Below are positions 54,986-64,000 of a stretch of 64,000 bases of DNA, one piece after another. The position numbers and the translations under genes are program-made. A model generated the notes under the pieces. The model saw nothing but the letters and a program-made list of their open reading frames with translations. It was not told the origin of the DNA and did not search any database. How positions within the stretch are numbered: the stretch's first letter is position 1; each line of letters opens with the position of its first letter. The DNA is taken from contig NZ_QVLR01000047.1 in assembly GCF_014822185.1 (NCBI RefSeq), positions 62,001 through 126,000 of the forward strand. Reading direction: 5' to 3'. Source of the stretch: Azoarcus sp. Aa7 (GTDB lineage Bacteria > Pseudomonadota > Gammaproteobacteria > Burkholderiales > Rhodocyclaceae).

Positions 54986-56935
54986 TTAGCCCGTCTCGCC
55001 TGCGCTTCCGGCCGGACTCCACTCGAAGCTGCCGCTGCTGCCGGCGAACAACGGCCGGCTCCCGCCGGGCGTCGCCCGCAGGAAGGCCCGCAGCTCGCCG
55101 GGCGCGAGGCTTTGCGGCGCCTTCGCATCGACGGCCAGGTGCCGCGCATGCACGATCAAATCGCCCGCGACGTCGCCGATGCGGCAATGGGTCGATCCGG
55201 CCGCTGCCTGCCGCGCCGCTTCGACTCCGGCGATCGCCGCGAGCAGTTTCTCGCGATGCGCTGCGCGCGCCTTGCCCTGCTCCGACAACTGGGCCATTGC
55301 CTTGAGCACCGGGGTGACATTCTCGCGCAGCTTATGGAAGGCGGCCTGCTGCTCGGCGTTCAACGCGATCTCCTGGCGGTGCACCCTGGCGGCAACGGTC
55401 AGGTAGTTGGCCACCCCGGGCCGCGCGCGCAGGGTGTCCATGATCTGTCTGGCCTGCTCGTCGGCCGCCTGCAGCTCGTCGAGCTGCGCGCGCGCGGCCT
55501 TGATCAGCCCGCCCTGCGCGTCTTCGGGCGGCAGCAGGACGGACACGACGGTCTCGGCCGGTCCGTGCGGACGCACCTGCGCGACGGCGATCCTGCGCCC
55601 GGCCAGCACCGACGCTTCGGCGAGCGCGATCTCCAGTTCGTCGGCGAGGATGTCGCAACCGACGGCCCGCTCGCGCACCACGACGCGGCGACCGACGATC
55701 AGGCTGTTCTCGGCGTGCTGCAGCGTCACTTCCCCGTCCAGCGCAAGGATCGTCGCCCCGCTGACACGCCCCTCCACCGCGACCTGTCCGCCCGGATTCA
55801 CGATCGCGCCGCCCGTCAGGTTCTTCTTCAGCACGACCGCGCCGCCGCGCGACACGATCTTGCCGAACACGTCCGCGAAGGTCGTCACGTTGAGCCCTTG
55901 GACCACGCGGCCTTCCTGGATCTCGCCGTGCTCCTCGTAATCGTCGCCCATCAGCACGAGGTCGCCGGTAGTGCGCAGGCTCACACCGGCACGGTTGACG
56001 ATCTTGTCCGCGACCGAGACCTTGCTCGACGCCTCGTCGATGTCGAGGAAACCGTCGATCGTCGCGACCATGAACTCACCGTCGGGAGCGCTCTCGACGC
56101 GGGTACCTGTACCGGCGAGCGCGGCGAAGTCGATATCCTTCGGCAGCGCGGGCGCCACCGCCCGCCCATCGAGTTCGCGGCCCGGCTTGCCGAGCACCAG
56201 CGGCAGTTTGCGCAGCAGCTTCTCGCCCGCGCGGATCTGCGGAAAACGGTTGCGGAAACGGGCGAGATCGACACGCCCATCCGGCAGCAGCCCCGGCGCG
56301 TCATCGCGGTGCATGCCCGCCGAGAGCTCCTCGACGCCCGCATCGCGGCCGGCACCCGGCGGAACGGCGTGGGCGATCACGGCCCTGCCCGTGCGTTCGC
56401 TGGCGATGGCCTCCCGCACGACGGATTCGTCGATGCCGCAGCGCAGGCCCTTCAGCCACGCCTGGGCGATGAACTCGTCGAAGTCGAGCCGGGTCTTCTG
56501 CGTGACCGTCTCGAACTCCTGGCCATCGGCCGAACCGCCCGTGGCCGTGCGCGGCACCGTGCAGTCGATGCTCACCGGCTCGAACAGGTACTCGGCGCGC
56601 GCGCCCGAGATCTTGAGGCCACGATAAAGCGGGATGCGCACCGGCAGGATGTGGGTCATGCCGGCGGCGAAGCGCACGCGCGGCGGCCGCCCGGCGGCGG
56701 CACATGCCCGGACTTCGTCGTCGGTGCGCCCCGCCTCGCAATCGAATGCCAGACGCACGAAAGCGGGGTAATCGAGCTCCCGGAAACAGATGCCGCGAAT
56801 GAACGCCTGCTCCACCCACGCGCGAAACTCCGCCGACCCGCCCAATTGCGACAGGTCGACCCACAGCCCGTCGTCGTCACGGACGACGAAGCCAGGCAAC
56901 GGCTCGTCCTCTTCCCGCCGAGATTCGGCCACCAT
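54986..56935 (-). CDS. FapA family protein (DUF342)
   Basis: A protein of about 649 residues with the DUF342/FapA organisation: an N-terminal variable region, a right-handed beta-helix core (GFLDIDEASSKVSVADKIVN onward, NVTTFADVFGKIVSRGGAV, GGAIVNPGGQVAVEGRVSGA) and a C-terminal coiled coil. FapA-like proteins are membrane- or envelope-associated and have been linked to flagellar assembly, but no flagellar gene is nearby. The start is ATG 56935 or 56944; both are in frame. Its 3' end faces livM with a 16-base gap. Confidence 0.75.
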   Translation of the reverse strand: MVAESRREEDEPLPGFVVRDDDGLWVDLSQLGGSAEFRAWVEQAFIRGICFRELDYPAFVRLAFDCEAGRTDDEVRACAAAGRPPRVRFAAGMTHILPVRIPLYRGLKISGARAEYLFEPVSIDCTVPRTATGGSADGQEFETVTQKTRLDFDEFIAQAWLKGLRCGIDESVVREAIASERTGRAVIAHAVPPGAGRDAGVEELSAGMHRDDAPGLLPDGRVDLARFRNRFPQIRAGEKLLRKLPLVLGKPGRELDGRAVAPALPKDIDFAALAGTGTRVESAPDGEFMVATIDGFLDIDEASSKVSVADKIVNRAGVSLRTTGDLVLMGDDYEEHGEIQEGRVVQGLNVTTFADVFGKIVSRGGAVVLKKNLTGGAIVNPGGQVAVEGRVSGATILALDGEVTLQHAENSLIVGRRVVVRERAVGCDILADELEIALAEASVLAGRRIAVAQVRPHGPAETVVSVLLPPEDAQGGLIKAARAQLDELQAADEQARQIMDTLRARPGVANYLTVAARVHRQEIALNAEQQAAFHKLRENVTPVLKAMAQLSEQGKARAAHREKLLAAIAGVEAARQAAAGSTHCRIGDVAGDLIVHARHLAVDAKAPQSLAPGELRAFLRATPGGSRPLFAGSSGSFEWSPAGSAGETG

Positions 56936-57080
56936 GGCGACCATCCCGCCCCCTGCCAGCGATATTTGTCTTCATCTTACCCGTCCGCGCGCGGCGTAGG
57001 CGCTCGGCGTTCAGGCACCGTTGGTCTCAGCCGCCACGACTGCGGTAAGCTTGCGCGCGATCAACCGCGCCGCGCCGCCC

Positions 57081-58040
57081 ATGCCCTCCGAGTTCGACCT
57101 CATCCGCCGCCACTTCACCCGCCCCGCGCGCCACACGACGCTGTCGGTCGGCGACGACGCGGCATTGCTCGCGCCACGGGCGGGCATGCAACTCGCCGTA
57201 TCGACCGACATGCTGGTCGCCGGCACCCATTTCTTCCCCGATGCCGACCCCGAGGCGCTCGGCTGGAAGACCCTCGCGGTGAACATCTCCGATCTCGCCG
57301 CGATGGGCGCCGAGCCGCGCTGGGCAGTGCTCGCGCTGTCGCTACCGAAAGCCGACGAAGCGTGGATCGCAGCCTTCGCCCGCGGCTTCTTCGCCTGCGC
57401 CGACGCGTTCGACGTCGATCTCGCGGGCGGCGACACTACGCGCGGCCCCTTGAACCTGTGCGTGACGATCTTCGGCGAAGTCCCGGCCGGGGCCGCCATC
57501 ACGCGCGGCGGCGCACGCACCGGCGACGACCTGTGGATCACCGGAACGCCCGGTCACGCGGCGCTCGGTCTCGCGCACCTGCGCGGCGAAGTCGCGCTCG
57601 GCGCCGATGCTGCGCGCACATGCCTCGCCGCCCTGCACCGCCCGCAGCCGCGCGTCGCGTTCGGGCTGGCGCTGCGCGGCATTGCCAGCGCGATGCTGGA
57701 CGTCTCCGACGGGCTGCTCGGCGACCTCGGCCACATCCTCGAATGTTCCGGCTGCGGCGCGTGTATCGACGTCGCCGCACTACCCCTTGCCGCCCTGCAC
57801 GCCTGCGGGGCCGACGCGGCCCTCGCGCGGCGCTGCCTGCTGTCGGGCGGCGACGACTACGAACTCCTGTTCGCCGCCCCGCCGTCGCAGCGCGAGCGCC
57901 TCGCCGCGCTCGCCCACCAACACGGACTACCGCTGTCGCGCATCGGCACGCTCACCGCGACCGCCGGCGAACTCGTGCTGCGCGAGACCGACGGCCGCGT
58001 GCACACCGCGGCCCACGCCGGCTACGACCATTTCGCCTGA
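57081..58040 (+). CDS. thiL: Thiamine-monophosphate kinase
   Basis: A 319-residue ATP-dependent kinase of the PurM/ThiL fold forming thiamine diphosphate. Landmarks are MPSEFDLIRRHF, SVGDDAALL (metal site), LAVSTDMLVAGTHF, VNISDLAAMGAEP and LLSGGDDYELLF. The start at 57081 matches family length; upstream codons are not conserved in style. thiL-pgpA-pncC is a common run in proteobacteria. Confidence 0.93.
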   Translation: MPSEFDLIRRHFTRPARHTTLSVGDDAALLAPRAGMQLAVSTDMLVAGTHFFPDADPEALGWKTLAVNISDLAAMGAEPRWAVLALSLPKADEAWIAAFARGFFACADAFDVDLAGGDTTRGPLNLCVTIFGEVPAGAAITRGGARTGDDLWITGTPGHAALGLAHLRGEVALGADAARTCLAALHRPQPRVAFGLALRGIASAMLDVSDGLLGDLGHILECSGCGACIDVAALPLAALHACGADAALARRCLLSGGDDYELLFAAPPSQRERLAALAHQHGLPLSRIGTLTATAGELVLRETDGRVHTAAHAGYDHFA

Positions 58041-58061
58041 CCCACGCACCGAAGGCCGTCC

Positions 58062-58541
58062 ATGCGCCCCACTGTCCGCCTGCTCCTGAGCCACCCCGCG
58101 CACTTCATCTCGCTCGGCTTCGGCTCCGGCCTGTCCCCGCGCGCACCGGGCACCGCCGGCACCCTCGCCGCCTGGCTGCTCTACCCGCTGCTGCGCGCGC
58201 CAATCTCCGAATTCGTGTTCCTCGCCCTGCTCGCGAGCTTCTTCGTCGCCGGCATCGTCGCAGCCGACCGCACCGGCCGCGCCCTCGGCGCATCCGACCA
58301 CGGCGCGATCGTGTGGGACGAGATCGTCGCGTTCTGGCTCGTGCTGTTCTTCGCTCCACCGGGCCTCGCATGGCAGGCGACCGCCTTCGTGCTGTTCCGC
58401 CTCTTCGACATCGTCAAGCCGCAGCCCATCCGCTGGGCGGACAACCACGTCGGCGGCGGCTTCGGCGTGATGCTCGACGACCTGATCGCTGCCGGCTACG
58501 CGATCCTCGCGCTCGCCGTGCTGAAACACTTCATGGGGTGA
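58062..58541 (+). CDS. pgpA: Phosphatidylglycerophosphatase A
   Basis: A 159-residue membrane phosphatase making phosphatidylglycerol. The catalytic blocks GLSPRAPGTAGTLAAW and IVWDEIVAFW are intact, with three or four helices. It starts 21 bases after thiL. Confidence 0.93.
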   Translation: MRPTVRLLLSHPAHFISLGFGSGLSPRAPGTAGTLAAWLLYPLLRAPISEFVFLALLASFFVAGIVAADRTGRALGASDHGAIVWDEIVAFWLVLFFAPPGLAWQATAFVLFRLFDIVKPQPIRWADNHVGGGFGVMLDDLIAAGYAILALAVLKHFMG

Positions 58542-58545
58542 GCCG

Positions 58546-59025
58546 ATGATCGACGAAGAACTGCACGCCCTGTCGCGCCGGGTCGGCGACTGGCTCGCCG
58601 CGCGCGGCGCCACCCTTGCCTGCGCGGAATCCTGCACCGGCGGCTGGGTCGCGCAGACCGTGACCGCCACCGCCGGCAGCTCCGGCTGGTTCGACCGCGG
58701 CTTCGTAACCTATTCCAACGAAGCCAAGCAGGAACTCCTCGGCGTCGCAGCCGCGACACTCACCCACCACGGCGCCGTCAGCGAGGAAACCGTGCGCGAA
58801 ATGGTCGCCGGCACCCTCGCGCACAGCCGCGCACGCTATGCCCTAGCGGTTTCCGGCGTTGCCGGCCCGGGCGGCGGCACCGCCGCCAAGCCGGTCGGGA
58901 TGGTGTGCTTCGCGTGGGGCGAGCGCGGCGCCGATGTCCGCAGCGCGACCGTCCGCTTCGACGGCGATCGCACCGGAATCCGGCGCCAGGCGGTCATCCG
59001 CGCGCTCGCCGGATTAATGACATAA
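58546..59025 (+). CDS. pncC: CinA C-terminal domain protein, NMN amidase
   Basis: A 159-residue stand-alone CinA_C domain that deamidates nicotinamide mononucleotide. The motif ACAESCTGGWVAQTVTATAG and the block AVSGVAGPGGGTAAKPVG are diagnostic. It stands just before recA, a frequent arrangement. Confidence 0.92.
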   Translation: MIDEELHALSRRVGDWLAARGATLACAESCTGGWVAQTVTATAGSSGWFDRGFVTYSNEAKQELLGVAAATLTHHGAVSEETVREMVAGTLAHSRARYALAVSGVAGPGGGTAAKPVGMVCFAWGERGADVRSATVRFDGDRTGIRRQAVIRALAGLMT

Positions 59026-59110
59026 TCATTTTTAGATCGCCTTGCAGGCGACCTGCAACACACCAGCAATCTCTGTGCCATAATTCCCCAACGTTTTGAA
59101 AGGACAGGAC

Positions 59111-60145
<1,035 letters not shown>

Positions 60146-60162
60146 CGTCCCTTCCCCGGATC

Positions 60163-60612
60163 ATGCCGGAGACGAGCCTGCGGGAACGCGCATTGCGGCA
60201 CCTCGCGCGTCGCGAGCACTCGCGCGCCGAGCTTGCCCGCAAGCTCGCCCCGTACGGCGCTGCAGAAGAGATCGACGACGTGCTCGACCGCATCACCGAA
60301 CTCGGCCTGCTCAGCGACCACCGCTTCGCCGAAGCCTGGGTGCGCAGCAAGGCCGCCCGCTTCGGCACCGCGCGCCTGCGGCGTGAGCTCGCCCAGCGCG
60401 GCGTCGGGCGCGACACGATAGACGCGGCGCTCGATGCCGAGACTGTCGCGGATGACGTCGAACGCGCACGCGCCGTATGGCGCGTCAAGTTCGGCACCAT
60501 ACCGGCCGATGCGCGCGAGTGGGCGCGTCAGGCGAGATTCCTGCAAGGTCGTGGCTTCGGCTCCGACGTGATCCGCAAGATATTGAAAGAGAACCCCGAT
60601 GAGTCTGCTTAA
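60163..60612 (+). CDS. recX: Regulatory protein RecX
   Basis: A 149-residue RecX that caps and inhibits RecA filaments. It is built of three-helix repeats ([51 protein letters not shown]). It ends inside the start of lptB with a 14-base overlap. Confidence 0.93.
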   Translation: MPETSLRERALRHLARREHSRAELARKLAPYGAAEEIDDVLDRITELGLLSDHRFAEAWVRSKAARFGTARLRRELAQRGVGRDTIDAALDAETVADDVERARAVWRVKFGTIPADAREWARQARFLQGRGFGSDVIRKILKENPDESA

Positions 60613-61321
60613 GGTCGCCGGACTGCAGAAACGCTACAAGGCGCGCACCGTCGTCCACGATGTCGGCTTCGAAGTCGGCAGCGGCGAAGTGGTCGGCCTG
60701 CTGGGCCCCAACGGCGCCGGCAAGACCACCTGCTTCTACATGATCGTGGGCCTCGTACGCGCCGACGGCGGCGACATCCGCCTCGACGACGCCGAACTCA
60801 CGCACCTGCCGGTGCATGCGCGCGCCCGCCTCGGCCTGTCCTACCTGCCGCAGGAAATGAGCGTATTCCGCAAACTCACCGTCGCCGAGAACATCCGCGC
60901 GGTGCTGGAACTGCAGGGCTTGGGCAGCGCACGCGTCGACGCACGCCTCGAGGAATTGCTCGAGGAGCTGGGCATCGCCCACCTGCGCGACAACACCGCC
61001 GTGTCGCTGTCGGGCGGCGAGCGGCGCCGCTGCGAGATCGCCCGCGCGCTGGCGACCGACCCGCGCCTGATCCTGCTCGACGAACCCTTCGCGGGGGTCG
61101 ACCCGATCGCCGTGCTCGACATCCAGAAGATCATCCGCTTCCTGCGCGACCGCGGCATCGGCGTGCTGATCACCGACCACAACGTGCGCGAGACGCTCGG
61201 CATCTGCAACCGCGCCTACATCATCAGCGAGGGGCGCGTGCTCGCGAGCGGACGGCCCGACGAGATCGTCGCCAACGAACAGGTTCGCCGCGTCTATCTC
61301 GGCGAGCATTTCCGCCTCTGA
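60599..61321 (+). CDS. lptB: LPS export ABC ATPase LptB
   Basis: A 240-residue ATPase of the LptB2FG lipopolysaccharide extractor at the inner membrane. Walker A is GPNGAGKTT, LptB-specific are [20 protein letters not shown] and the signature [16 protein letters not shown], and Walker B is [13 protein letters not shown]. The usual upstream partners lptA and lptC are absent; recX abuts it instead. Confidence 0.95.
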   Translation: MSLLKVAGLQKRYKARTVVHDVGFEVGSGEVVGLLGPNGAGKTTCFYMIVGLVRADGGDIRLDDAELTHLPVHARARLGLSYLPQEMSVFRKLTVAENIRAVLELQGLGSARVDARLEELLEELGIAHLRDNTAVSLSGGERRRCEIARALATDPRLILLDEPFAGVDPIAVLDIQKIIRFLRDRGIGVLITDHNVRETLGICNRAYIISEGRVLASGRPDEIVANEQVRRVYLGEHFRL

Positions 61322-61339
61322 TCCAACCAGCGTAGTCCC

Positions 61340-62785
61340 ATGAAACCGTCCCTCCAGCTCAAGATCTCGCAGCACCTCACGCTGACGCCGCAGCTGCAGC
61401 AATCGATCAAGCTGCTGCAGCTGTCGACGCTTGAGCTGAACCAGGAGCTGGAACGCTTCCTCCTCGAAAACCCCATGCTCGAGCGCGAGGACGGCGACGG
61501 CAGCGACTTTTCGCCGGGCACCGCACAGGCTTCGCCCGGCACGACCGAGTCCGGCAGCCAGTCCGACACCCCCGCATCGAGCGAGGAGACGCATAACGAG
61601 GCCGAACCGGCGAGCTTCGACGAGGCCGGCGAGTGGTCGAGCGCGGGCAGCGGCTCGTCGAACCGCGACGATGACGACGACACCGACTTCCAGGAACTGC
61701 AGGCCGCCGGCACGAGCCTGCGCGACTACCTCGACCAGCAGGTGAGCCTGTCGCCGCTCTCCGATCGCGACCGCGCGCTGGTGCGCTTCATCATCGAGGC
61801 GCTCGACGAGGACGGCTACCTCAACCAGTCGCTCGATGAACTGCTGCCGCTGCTGCCGCCGGAACTCGAATACGACCTCGACGACCTCTCGATCGCGCTG
61901 CACCACGTGCAGAACCTCGACCCGGCCGGCATCGGCGCGCGCACGCCGCGGGAATGCCTGAGCCTGCAACTCAGGGCGATGCCGTCCTGCCCGACGCGCG
62001 ACCTCGCGCTGAAGATCGTCGACGAACACCTCGACCTGCTCGCCGAGCGCAATTTCCTGCGCATAAAGCGCGCCACCGGCTGCGACGACGACGCGCTGCG
62101 TGCCGCGCACGCGCTGATCTGTCGCCTCGACCCGCATCCGGGGTCGCAGCACTCGGTGCAGGAGACGCGCTACATCCTGCCCGACGTCGTCGTGCGCAAG
62201 GTGCGCAACCGCTGGACGGTCACGCTCAACCCCGAGGCGATGCCCAAGCTGCGCATCAATTCCCTGTACGCCAGCATCCTGCAACAGAACCGTGGCTCGG
62301 GCGGCGCGCTCACCAGCCAGCTGCAGGAAGCGCGCTGGCTGATCAAGAACGTACAGCAGCGTTTCGACACCATCCTGCGGGTTTCCCAGGCGATCGTTGA
62401 CCAGCAGCGTCAGTTCTTCGATTATGGCGATGTGGCGATGCGACCTCTGACGTTGAGGGAGATCGCGGACCAGCTCGAGTTGCACGAGTCGACGGTCTCG
62501 CGGGTCACGACGCAGAAATTCATGGCCACACCGCGCGGCGTGTTTGAGCTGAAGTACTTTTTCGGCAGCCACGTTGCCACCGACACCGGTGGTGCGGCAT
62601 CTTCGACGGCGATTCGAGCGCTGATTCGCCAGTTGGTGGATGCCGAAGACAGGAAGAAGCCCCTGTCCGACGCGAAAATTGCCGAATTGTTGGGCCAGCA
62701 GGGTATCGTGGTGGCACGCAGGACGATCGCGAAATACCGCGAGTCACTCAATATCCCGCCGGTCAGCCTGCGCAAAGCGATCTGA
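61340..62785 (+). CDS. rpoN: RNA polymerase sigma-54 factor
   Basis: A 481-residue sigma-54. Region I is the Gln/Leu-rich LTLTPQLQQSIKLLQL segment, region II is acidic, and region III has the core-binding part, the HTH (LTLREIADQLELHESTVSRV) and the RpoN box ARRTIAKYRE near the C-terminus. It stands in the standard lptB-rpoN-hpf-ptsN context. Confidence 0.97.
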   Translation: MKPSLQLKISQHLTLTPQLQQSIKLLQLSTLELNQELERFLLENPMLEREDGDGSDFSPGTAQASPGTTESGSQSDTPASSEETHNEAEPASFDEAGEWSSAGSGSSNRDDDDDTDFQELQAAGTSLRDYLDQQVSLSPLSDRDRALVRFIIEALDEDGYLNQSLDELLPLLPPELEYDLDDLSIALHHVQNLDPAGIGARTPRECLSLQLRAMPSCPTRDLALKIVDEHLDLLAERNFLRIKRATGCDDDALRAAHALICRLDPHPGSQHSVQETRYILPDVVVRKVRNRWTVTLNPEAMPKLRINSLYASILQQNRGSGGALTSQLQEARWLIKNVQQRFDTILRVSQAIVDQQRQFFDYGDVAMRPLTLREIADQLELHESTVSRVTTQKFMATPRGVFELKYFFGSHVATDTGGAASSTAIRALIRQLVDAEDRKKPLSDAKIAELLGQQGIVVARRTIAKYRESLNIPPVSLRKAI

Positions 62786-62814
62786 AAGACGATCTGACAA
62801 TACGAGGAAACATC

Positions 62815-63141
62815 ATGAATCTCACCATCACCGGACATCACGTCGAAGTCACCCCCGCGATCCGCGAGTACGTCAATACCAAACTCGATCGCGTCATCCG
62901 CCACTTCGACAACGTGACCAGCGTCAGCGTGATTCTGTCGGTGGAGAAGCTGCGGCAGAAGGCGGAAGTCACGCTGCACGTGCGCGGCAAGGACATCTAT
63001 GTCGAGAGCGAGGACGGCGACATGTACGCCGCGATCGACAGCATGACGGACAAGCTCGACCGCCAGGTCCTCAAGTACAAGGGCAAGAACCACGACCACG
63101 GCCACGACACGCTGAAGCACCAGCAACCGACCGAGCTGTGA
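62815..63141 (+). CDS. hpf: Ribosome hibernation promoting factor
   Basis: A 108-residue short-form HPF/YhbH that binds the 30S decoding centre in stationary phase. Begins MNLTITGHHVEVTPAIREYV; basic and acidic faces as usual. It follows rpoN after 29 bases. Confidence 0.94.
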   Translation: MNLTITGHHVEVTPAIREYVNTKLDRVIRHFDNVTSVSVILSVEKLRQKAEVTLHVRGKDIYVESEDGDMYAAIDSMTDKLDRQVLKYKGKNHDHGHDTLKHQQPTEL

Positions 63142-63277
63142 TTCTTTAATTCGCGCCGGGGGTCCGGGGTGTGTTTATAATTCGCGCGTTTTCAACCCGC
63201 GCCTGCCGCACGCCCCGAGCCTCCTCTCGCACCCAACCGGCTGCGGCAAGGCCCGTGTCGTGCAGGTGGTGATTCGC

Positions 63278-63763
63278 ATGAGCCTCATCGCCGAACTCCT
63301 GCCCCCCTCGAACGTGGTCATCGATCTGGACGCCAGCAGCAAGAAGCGCGTCTTCGAACACGCCGGACTCCTGTTCGAAAACAACCAGGGCATCGCCCGC
63401 AGCGTCGTCTTCGACAGCCTTTTTTCGCGCGAGCGCCTCGGCTCGACCGGACTGGGCCAAGGCATCGCGATTCCCCACGGCCGCATCAAGGGCCTGAAGG
63501 AAGCCGCCGGCGCCTTCCTGCGCCTGTCCGCCCCGGTGCAGTTCGACGCCCCGGACGGCCGTCCCGTCACGATGCTGTTCGTGCTGCTGGTGCCCGAACA
63601 GGCCAACGAAACCCACCTGCAGCTGCTGTCCGAGCTCGCGCAGATGTTCAGCGACCGCGACTTCCGCGACCGGCTGCAGAACGCGCCCGACGCCGCGGCC
63701 ATCCATTCGCTGTTCGCCTCCTGGGGCCCGCATGCGGCAGACCAGCGTCGCGCGGCTGTATGA
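63278..63763 (+). CDS. ptsN: Nitrogen PTS EIIA component PtsN
   Basis: A 161-residue EIIA-Ntr. The phosphorylated histidine is in GIAIPHGRIKG. The start at 63278 (MSLIAELLPPSNVVIDL) is the conserved one. A TATAAT box at 63176-63181 in the 136-base gap after hpf suggests an internal promoter, though no -35 is clear. Its 3' end overlaps hprK by 32 bases. Confidence 0.93.
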   Translation: MSLIAELLPPSNVVIDLDASSKKRVFEHAGLLFENNQGIARSVVFDSLFSRERLGSTGLGQGIAIPHGRIKGLKEAAGAFLRLSAPVQFDAPDGRPVTMLFVLLVPEQANETHLQLLSELAQMFSDRDFRDRLQNAPDAAAIHSLFASWGPHAADQRRAAV

Positions 63764-64000
63764 CCTGCACCGCGAGCAGCTGGAGCTGACGCACGTCAGC
63801 GGCCGGCTCGACCGGATCATTTCGGTCAACGAAGAACGCATCTGGCCGGCCGACCTCGTCGGCCACCTCAACCTGATCCATCCGACGCGCATCCAGATCC
63901 TGGGAGCCGCCGAACTCTCATGGGCACAGCGCCATGCGCGCGAGAAGGTCGCCCACCACCTCACCGAGATCATCAGTGCCCGCCCCCCGGCGATCATCGT
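63732..64000 (+). CDS. hprK: HPr kinase/phosphorylase (N-terminal part, runs off window)
   Basis: The first 89 codons are visible, beginning MRQTSVARLYDLHREQLELT and continuing through the N-terminal domain (RIQILGAAELSWAQ). HprK modifies HPr on a serine and follows ptsN in betaproteobacteria. The catalytic P-loop domain lies beyond the window. Confidence 0.85.
   Translation, partial: MRQTSVARLYDLHREQLELTHVSGRLDRIISVNEERIWPADLVGHLNLIHPTRIQILGAAELSWAQRHAREKVAHHLTEIISARPPAII

Noticed and set aside
59026-59110. Search for a LexA/SOS box before recA
   Set aside because: No CTGT-N8-ACAG or close variant seen, so no SOS operator is claimed.

Overview
The window comes from the chromosome of a G+C-rich betaproteobacterium, most likely in the Azoarcus/Thauera/Aromatoleum group (Rhodocyclales). 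This rests on gene content and order: tol-pal-cpoB-queE-queC, recA-recX, lptB-rpoN-hpf-ptsN-hprK, hslVU, a cys operon with a DUF934 gene, and a complete liv transporter beside an acyl-CoA ligase. I recognised these families by eye and ran no search.

Layout. 1-4191: the end of an SbmA/BacA-like ABC protein with an eroded ATPase domain, then divergent GH5 and GH13 glycosidase genes. 4167-10307: rmuC, an Atm1-type ABC exporter, a Kef-type K+/H+ antiporter and an L-asparaginase. 10295-17958: assimilatory sulfate reduction, with cysB divergent from a TauE-type permease, cysI, a DUF934 gene, cysH, a small ORF, cysD and cysN. Two large palindromic repeats in opposite orientation lie between cysD and cysN. 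18115-27552: a nitronate-monooxygenase-like protein, an NfeD/slipin pair, an internally shortened AlaX, an AEC permease, a PagL-like lipid A deacylase, hslVU, a STAS protein and ybgC. 27549-33604: tolQRAB-pal-cpoB, queE, queC. 33788-36594: a sensor kinase and a regulator with two receiver domains. 36663-36854: two tRNA-Lys genes.

36808-46300 is an integrated element of about 9.5 kb in the 3' end of tRNA-Lys(CTT), bounded by exact 49-bp repeats. It carries an integrase, an AlpA-like regulator, a primase-polymerase/helicase protein followed by an iteron-bearing AT-rich stretch, an HTH protein, an HK97-type major capsid protein, three tiny coiled-coil genes, a P27-type small terminase and a lower-G+C membrane/coiled-coil cargo gene. 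I find no large terminase, portal, protease, tail or lysis gene. The best reading is a very reduced capsid-encoding phage satellite that depends on a helper phage. It resembles capsid-forming PICIs but is smaller. It is the most interesting object in the window.

46443-64000: a PAS-GGDEF-EAL protein, an acyl-CoA synthetase, livG-F-K-H-M, a FapA/DUF342 protein, thiL-pgpA-pncC, recA-recX, and lptB-rpoN-hpf-ptsN running into a truncated hprK at the window edge.
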